Assembly: GCA_016297855.1 (NCBI GenBank)
Contig: JAEDFW010000060.1
Span: 1 to 10,658 of the forward strand
Reading direction: 5' to 3'
Source: Oscillospiraceae bacterium
GTDB taxonomy: Bacteria; Bacillota; Clostridia; Oscillospirales; Oscillospiraceae
DNA: 10,658 nt
In this document: positions 6,627 to 10,658 of the stretch, piece by piece
Layout of the letters: every line of letters starts with the position of its first letter
How positions within the stretch are numbered: the stretch's first letter is position 1
Notes under the pieces: model-generated
Databases searched by the model: none
Told to the model about the DNA's origin: nothing
The model's input: the letters and a program-made list of their open reading frames with translations, nothing else
Position numbers and translations under genes: made by a program

Positions 6627-9233
6627 TTACAGAAGCTGCTTTAATTTGTACAGTACGTTCATCGCCTCAATCGGCGTGAGCGTCTCGACAGTGATTTCCT
6701 CCAGTGCGCGGCGCAGCTCGTCCGTGTGCATGTCGAGCATCGAAAGCTGATCGTCCGCCGCAGCAGCGGGATTCGCGCGCACGGGTGCGGGCGCATCCGA
6801 TTCCAGTTCTTTCAAAATCTGCCGGGCGCGGGCGATGAGCTTATCCGGCAGCCCTGCGAGCTTGGCAACTTCCACGCCGTAGCTGTCGTCAGCCGCACCG
6901 GGGACGATTTTACGCAGGAAAATCATGTCACCCTGCCGCTTTTTGACGGCGATGTTGAAGTTCTTGACACTCCCAAGCTCCTGCTCAATAACAGTCAGCT
7001 CGTGGTAGTGCGTGGCGAAGAGCGTCTTTGCACCCAGCTTTTTTGTGTCTGCCACATATTCGAGTACCGCCCGGGCGATGGCCATGCCGTCAAAGGTGGA
7101 CGTGCCGCGGCCGATCTCGTCGAGGATGAGCAGCGAGTGCGGGGTGGCGTTTTTGAGGATATCGGCTACCTCGTTCATCTCGACCATGAACGTCGACTGG
7201 CCCGAGGCCAGATCGTCCGATGCGCCGATGCGGGTAAAGAGCCGGTCGACCACGCCGATGCGCGCGGATTTTGCCGGTACGAACGAGCCCATCTGCGCCA
7301 TGAGCACGATCAGCGCCACCTGCCGCATGTACGTCGATTTGCCCGCCATGTTGGGGCCTGTGATGATGGCCACACGGCAGTCCGGTGTGCCCAACTGCGT
7401 GTCGTTGGGGACGAACAGCGAATCTTTCAGCACCTGCTCGACCACGGGATGCCGACCGCCGGTGATGGAGATCTCACCTGAGAGGTCGATGTCGGGCCGG
7501 CAGTAGTGGTTATGTACGGCCACGGCGGCATACGAGCAAAGTACGTCCAGCTGCGCGACGGCCTGTGCGGCGGCCTGCACTCGCGCGGCCTGCGCGGCAA
7601 GCTCGGTGCGCAGCTGCACAAACAGTTCGTACTCAAGACTTGCCAGCCGGTCCTTGGCAGTTAAAATGGTGTTTTCCAGTTCCTTCAGCTCTTCGGTGAT
7701 GTAGCGCTCGCCGGTGGAGAGCGTCTGCTTGCGGATGTAGCTGCCTGGCACAAGCGAAAGCTGGCCCTTGGCGACTTCAATATAGTACCCAAACACGCGG
7801 TTATAGCCCACGCGCAGGTTGCGGATTCCAGTCTTTTCCTTTTCGCGCGCTTCAATGTCCAGAAGCGTCTGCTTGCCGCCGGACTGGATATCGCGCAGAC
7901 GGTCGATCTCGTCGTTCGCGCCCGGACGGATCAGCCCGCCCTCACGCAGCGTAAAGGGAGGATCGTCTGCGATGGTGCCGAGAATTTTGGAGGAAAGATC
8001 CTCCAGCGTATCAAGATTGTCGTACAGCCCTTTGAGCATTGCCGATTCCATGCCGGAAAGTCTGGCTTTGATCTGCGGCAGCGCCTGCGCGCCCTGCGCC
8101 ATGCTCATCAGGTCACGGCAGTTAGCCGTGCCGGTGGCGATGCGCGCCATGACGCGCTCAAAATCCGTGACGGTTTTTAAAGATAAGATAAGTTCCTCGC
8201 GGTCAACGGTCTTTTTTACCAATTCCTGCGTGGCAGAAAGCCTGCGCGTAATCTGCGCGGGGTTTAAAAGCGGCCGCTCCATCCACGCGCGAAGAAGCCG
8301 TCCGCCCATGGCGGTTTTGGTTTTGTCGAGCACCCACAGAAGGCTGCCGCGCTTATCCTTGCTGCGCAGCGTTTCGGTCAGTTCGAGATTGCGCCGGGCG
8401 GTGAGGTCGAGCGTCATGAACTTGCCGCTTAGATAAAATTCCAGCTCGCGGATGTGGCCGAGGTCACATTTCTGCGTCTCGCGCAGCGCGCGAAGAAGCG
8501 CGCCGACTGCGACCATCATGCAGCGGTCCTTCGTTACGGCGGCAGGAATCGACACCTCGTCGAACTGCGCGCGCACAGCGCTGGTGCAGAGGTCATAGTC
8601 AAACGTGTCCGCATGCGCCGCCGTCACGCAGCAGCGCAGCCGTTCACGCAGAAAACCCGTCACGGCCTCGCTTTTTTCCGCTGCGCCGCCGAGCAGTACC
8701 TCGGCCGGGCAGAAGCCGGACAGCTCATTGCAGACGGCCGGCTCGGCGTCCGCGCCCGCAATGCGCGTGGCGCTGAACGCGCCGGTGGACACGTCGCAGA
8801 AACACACGGCCCATACGCCGCTTTCAGCGTACAGGCAGGCGAAATAGTTGTTCTTTGATTCCTCCAGCATCGAACTCTGCGTTACGGTGCCGGGGGTCAC
8901 AATGCGGATGATATCGCGCTTGACAAGCCCCTTGGCCAGCGCCGGGTCTTCCATCTGTTCACAAATGGCGACCTTGTAGCCGCGCGCGACAAGCCTGGCC
9001 ACATAGCTCTCAGATGAGTGATACGGCACGCCGCACATGGGCGTTTTGTCGTCTGCGGCCTTGTCCTTGCTGCGGTCGCGCGTGGTGAGCGTGAGGTCCA
9101 GCTCCTTGGAAGCCAGCCGAGCGTCCTCGTCGAACATCTCATAGAAATCGCCCAGACGGAAAAAGAGGATGCAGTCGGGATTCTGCGCCTTGATCTGGCG
9201 GTATTGCTGCATCATGGGCGTAAGTTCTGCCAT
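6627..9233 (-). CDS. mutS: DNA mismatch repair protein MutS
   Basis: Mismatch-recognition ATPase that binds mispairs as a clamp and recruits MutL. The 868 residues match the usual full-length MutS1. The mismatch-reading Phe-X-Glu sits at F30-Y31-E32 in GDFYEMF. Connector, lever and clamp regions follow to about residue 560. The ATPase has Walker A at 626-634 (GPNMAGKST), the SGQSTFM segment at 677-683, Walker B at 702-706 (LILDE) with GRGTSTFDG after it, and ATHYHEL at 740-746. After a short Ala/Pro-rich linker, QLSML at 829-833 resembles a sliding-clamp binding motif, as in Gram-positive MutS. I chose the ATG at 9233 because AGGAGG precedes it by 7 bases and the protein then begins MAELTPMMQQY, the usual family start. 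A TTG at 9266 would add 11 poorly conserved residues. Only 19 bases separate it from the CPBP gene. Confidence 0.97.
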   Translation of the reverse strand: MAELTPMMQQYRQIKAQNPDCILFFRLGDFYEMFDEDARLASKELDLTLTTRDRSKDKAADDKTPMCGVPYHSSESYVARLVARGYKVAICEQMEDPALAKGLVKRDIIRIVTPGTVTQSSMLEESKNNYFACLYAESGVWAVCFCDVSTGAFSATRIAGADAEPAVCNELSGFCPAEVLLGGAAEKSEAVTGFLRERLRCCVTAAHADTFDYDLCTSAVRAQFDEVSIPAAVTKDRCMMVAVGALLRALRETQKCDLGHIRELEFYLSGKFMTLDLTARRNLELTETLRSKDKRGSLLWVLDKTKTAMGGRLLRAWMERPLLNPAQITRRLSATQELVKKTVDREELILSLKTVTDFERVMARIATGTANCRDLMSMAQGAQALPQIKARLSGMESAMLKGLYDNLDTLEDLSSKILGTIADDPPFTLREGGLIRPGANDEIDRLRDIQSGGKQTLLDIEAREKEKTGIRNLRVGYNRVFGYYIEVAKGQLSLVPGSYIRKQTLSTGERYITEELKELENTILTAKDRLASLEYELFVQLRTELAAQAARVQAAAQAVAQLDVLCSYAAVAVHNHYCRPDIDLSGEISITGGRHPVVEQVLKDSLFVPNDTQLGTPDCRVAIITGPNMAGKSTYMRQVALIVLMAQMGSFVPAKSARIGVVDRLFTRIGASDDLASGQSTFMVEMNEVADILKNATPHSLLILDEIGRGTSTFDGMAIARAVLEYVADTKKLGAKTLFATHYHELTVIEQELGSVKNFNIAVKKRQGDMIFLRKIVPGAADDSYGVEVAKLAGLPDKLIARARQILKELESDAPAPVRANPAAAADDQLSMLDMHTDELRRALEEITVETLTPIEAMNVLYKLKQLL

Positions 9234-9240
9234 AAAAGCG

Positions 9241-9246
9241 CCTCCT
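9241..9246 (-). promoter_or_regulatory. Ribosome binding site of mutS
   Basis: A perfect AGGAGG lies 7 bases before the ATG at 9233. It decides the start over the in-frame TTG at 9266, which touches the miaB stop codon. Confidence 0.85.
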
Positions 9247-9266
9247 GTGGGGAAATTTTGGTCCAA

Positions 9267-10658
9267 TCAGACCAGCTCACCGGTAAGCGACCACGTTGTG
9301 CAGCCGGTGATGCGTACGCTTTGGAACGTGCCGATGAGATCGTCTGCGCCCGGCAGGCGCACCAGCCTGCCGCCTTCGGTGCGCGCGGTGAGCACATCGT
9401 CCTCACGTCCGTCAATGAGCACACGCATGGTCTTGCCGACGTATGCCTGATGGATCTCCAGCGAGATACGGTTCTGTGCGTCACACAGCCGGTCAAAGCG
9501 GCGGTTCTTTTCTTCCTTCGGCGTGGGATCTTCCATTTTGGCTGCCGGTGTGCCCGGACGCGGCGAGAAGATAAAGGTAAACAGCGCGTCATAGCGCACG
9601 TCTTCAATGAGCCGCAGGGTATCTTCAAATTCCTCCGCCGTCTCGCCCGGGAAGCCCACGATCACGTCACTGGTGAGCACCAGCTCGGGCATCGCCTCGC
9701 GCGCCTGACGCACCAGCTCGCGGTACTGCGCGCTGTCATAGTGGCGGTTCATCTGCTTTAAAACACGGTCATTGCCCGATTGGAAGGGCAGGTGCAGCTG
9801 TTTCGCGATCTTGTCATGGCTCGCCATGGTTTCAAAGAGCTTTTTGCCTGCGTCCTTGGGGTGGCTGGTCATAAAGCGCAGCCAAAAATCACCATCAAGC
9901 GCTGCAATCTGCGCCAGCAGATCAGAAAAATCCACGCCGGTATCCAAATCTTTTCCGTAGGAATTGACGTTCTGCCCCAGCAGCGTAATATCCTTGTAGC
10001 CTTCGGAGACGAGTCCGCGCACCTCGTCGAGAATGTCTTCCGGCTGCCTGGAACGCTCGCGCCCGCGCACATACGGCACGATGCAGTACGAGCAGAAATT
10101 GTTGCAGCCGTACATGATCGATACCCATGCCTTGAGCTTGGATGCGCGCACGACCGGCAGACCCTCCGCAATGTTGCCGGAGGAATCATCGGTGGCAAAT
10201 ACGCGCTTATTTGTTTTCAGTACATATTGCAGCAGCTCCGGAAAGCGCCAGAGCTGGTGGGGATTGAATACACCGTCGACGTGGCGGTAGCTCTCCTTGA
10301 TCCGCTGCGCGACCTGACTTTGCCCCATCATGCAGCCGCACAGGAAAATTTTCTGCCCTGGATGGCGTCTCTTGGTGTGCACCAGCGCGCCGACATTGCC
10401 GTACACGCGCGTCTCGGCGTGCTCGCGGATGGCGCAGGTATTGATGACGATGCAGTCGGCACCCTCTTCGGTATCCACAATGGCGTAGCCGCACGAGGCA
10501 AGCATCCCGCGAATACGCTCGGAATCGGCCTCGTTCTGCTGACAGCCGTAGGTGTCGACGAATGCGCGCGGGGTGATGCCCTGCGCGAGCCAGTCATGTT
10601 TGATAGTATCGCAGATCTCCTGCTGGCGGCGCAGATCCTCCTGCGCGATGACGGTGGT
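9267..10658 (-). CDS. miaB: tRNA-2-methylthio-N6-dimethylallyladenosine synthase MiaB (5' end outside window)
   Basis: Radical-SAM methylthiotransferase that converts i6A37 to ms2i6A37 in tRNAs reading UNN codons, using SAM and two iron-sulfur clusters. The reading frame is open to the window edge, giving 463 residues with the N-terminus missing. The UPF0004 domain cysteines are visible: C39 in TYGCQQN, C75 in INTC and C109 in LCGCM (numbered from the first residue in the window). The radical-SAM CX3CX2C motif follows in YGCNNFCSYC (about residues 182-192). A C-terminal TRAM-like RNA-binding domain begins near QAYVGKTMRVLIDG. The TYGCQQNEADSE and RGRERSR signatures favour MiaB over its relatives MtaB and RimO, and the presence of miaA in the same cluster supports this. 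A methionine at 10505 is internal: the conserved first cysteine lies upstream of it. The stop is 33 bases before the mutS start. Confidence 0.95.
   Translation of the reverse strand, partial: TTVIAQEDLRRQQEICDTIKHDWLAQGITPRAFVDTYGCQQNEADSERIRGMLASCGYAIVDTEEGADCIVINTCAIREHAETRVYGNVGALVHTKRRHPGQKIFLCGCMMGQSQVAQRIKESYRHVDGVFNPHQLWRFPELLQYVLKTNKRVFATDDSSGNIAEGLPVVRASKLKAWVSIMYGCNNFCSYCIVPYVRGRERSRQPEDILDEVRGLVSEGYKDITLLGQNVNSYGKDLDTGVDFSDLLAQIAALDGDFWLRFMTSHPKDAGKKLFETMASHDKIAKQLHLPFQSGNDRVLKQMNRHYDSAQYRELVRQAREAMPELVLTSDVIVGFPGETAEEFEDTLRLIEDVRYDALFTFIFSPRPGTPAAKMEDPTPKEEKNRRFDRLCDAQNRISLEIHQAYVGKTMRVLIDGREDDVLTARTEGGRLVRLPGADDLIGTFQSVRITGCTTWSLTGELV

Overview
This window looks like core chromosome from a Gram-positive anaerobe, most likely Clostridia and possibly an Oscillospirales/Ruminococcaceae-type gut lineage. 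The placement rests on family content and by-eye composition, not on a search. The evidence is SepF together with DivIVA, a short Firmicutes-type Hfq, a MutL that carries the endonuclease motifs of MutH-less bacteria, strong AGGAGG-like ribosome binding sites, and fairly high GC. No mobile elements, RNA genes or CRISPR arrays were seen.

All ten genes lie on the minus strand, so transcription runs from right to left. In that order they are: miaB (cut by the right edge), mutS, a CPBP-family membrane protease gene, mutL, miaA, hfq, a HlyD-like membrane adaptor gene, yggS (ylmE), sepF and divIVA (cut by the left edge). The largest intergenic gap is 44 bases, one gene pair overlaps by 23 bases, and no intrinsic terminator or convincing promoter is visible. 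The arrangement fits one long polycistronic unit, or a few overlapping ones, whose main promoter is outside the window. No stretch of 300 bases lacks a gene.

Three functional blocks are visible. The first is DNA mismatch repair (mutS, mutL) interleaved with tRNA A37 modification (miaA prenylates, miaB methylthiolates). The second is hfq, just downstream of miaA, an old and widespread pairing. The third is a cell-division block (yggS, sepF, divIVA) resembling the B. subtilis ylmDE-sepF-ylmGH-divIVA region but without ylmG and ylmH between sepF and divIVA. Two genes do not belong to the classical sets: the CPBP protease gene between mutS and mutL, and the HlyD-like gene between hfq and yggS, which has no transporter partner here.

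I do not see an obviously new system. The most intriguing local signal is a perfect 9-bp inverted repeat around the hfq ribosome binding site. It would put the Shine-Dalgarno sequence in the loop and the first two bases of the AUG in the stem, so it is a candidate translational control element. The two uncharacterised membrane-protein genes in housekeeping contexts are the next best leads.
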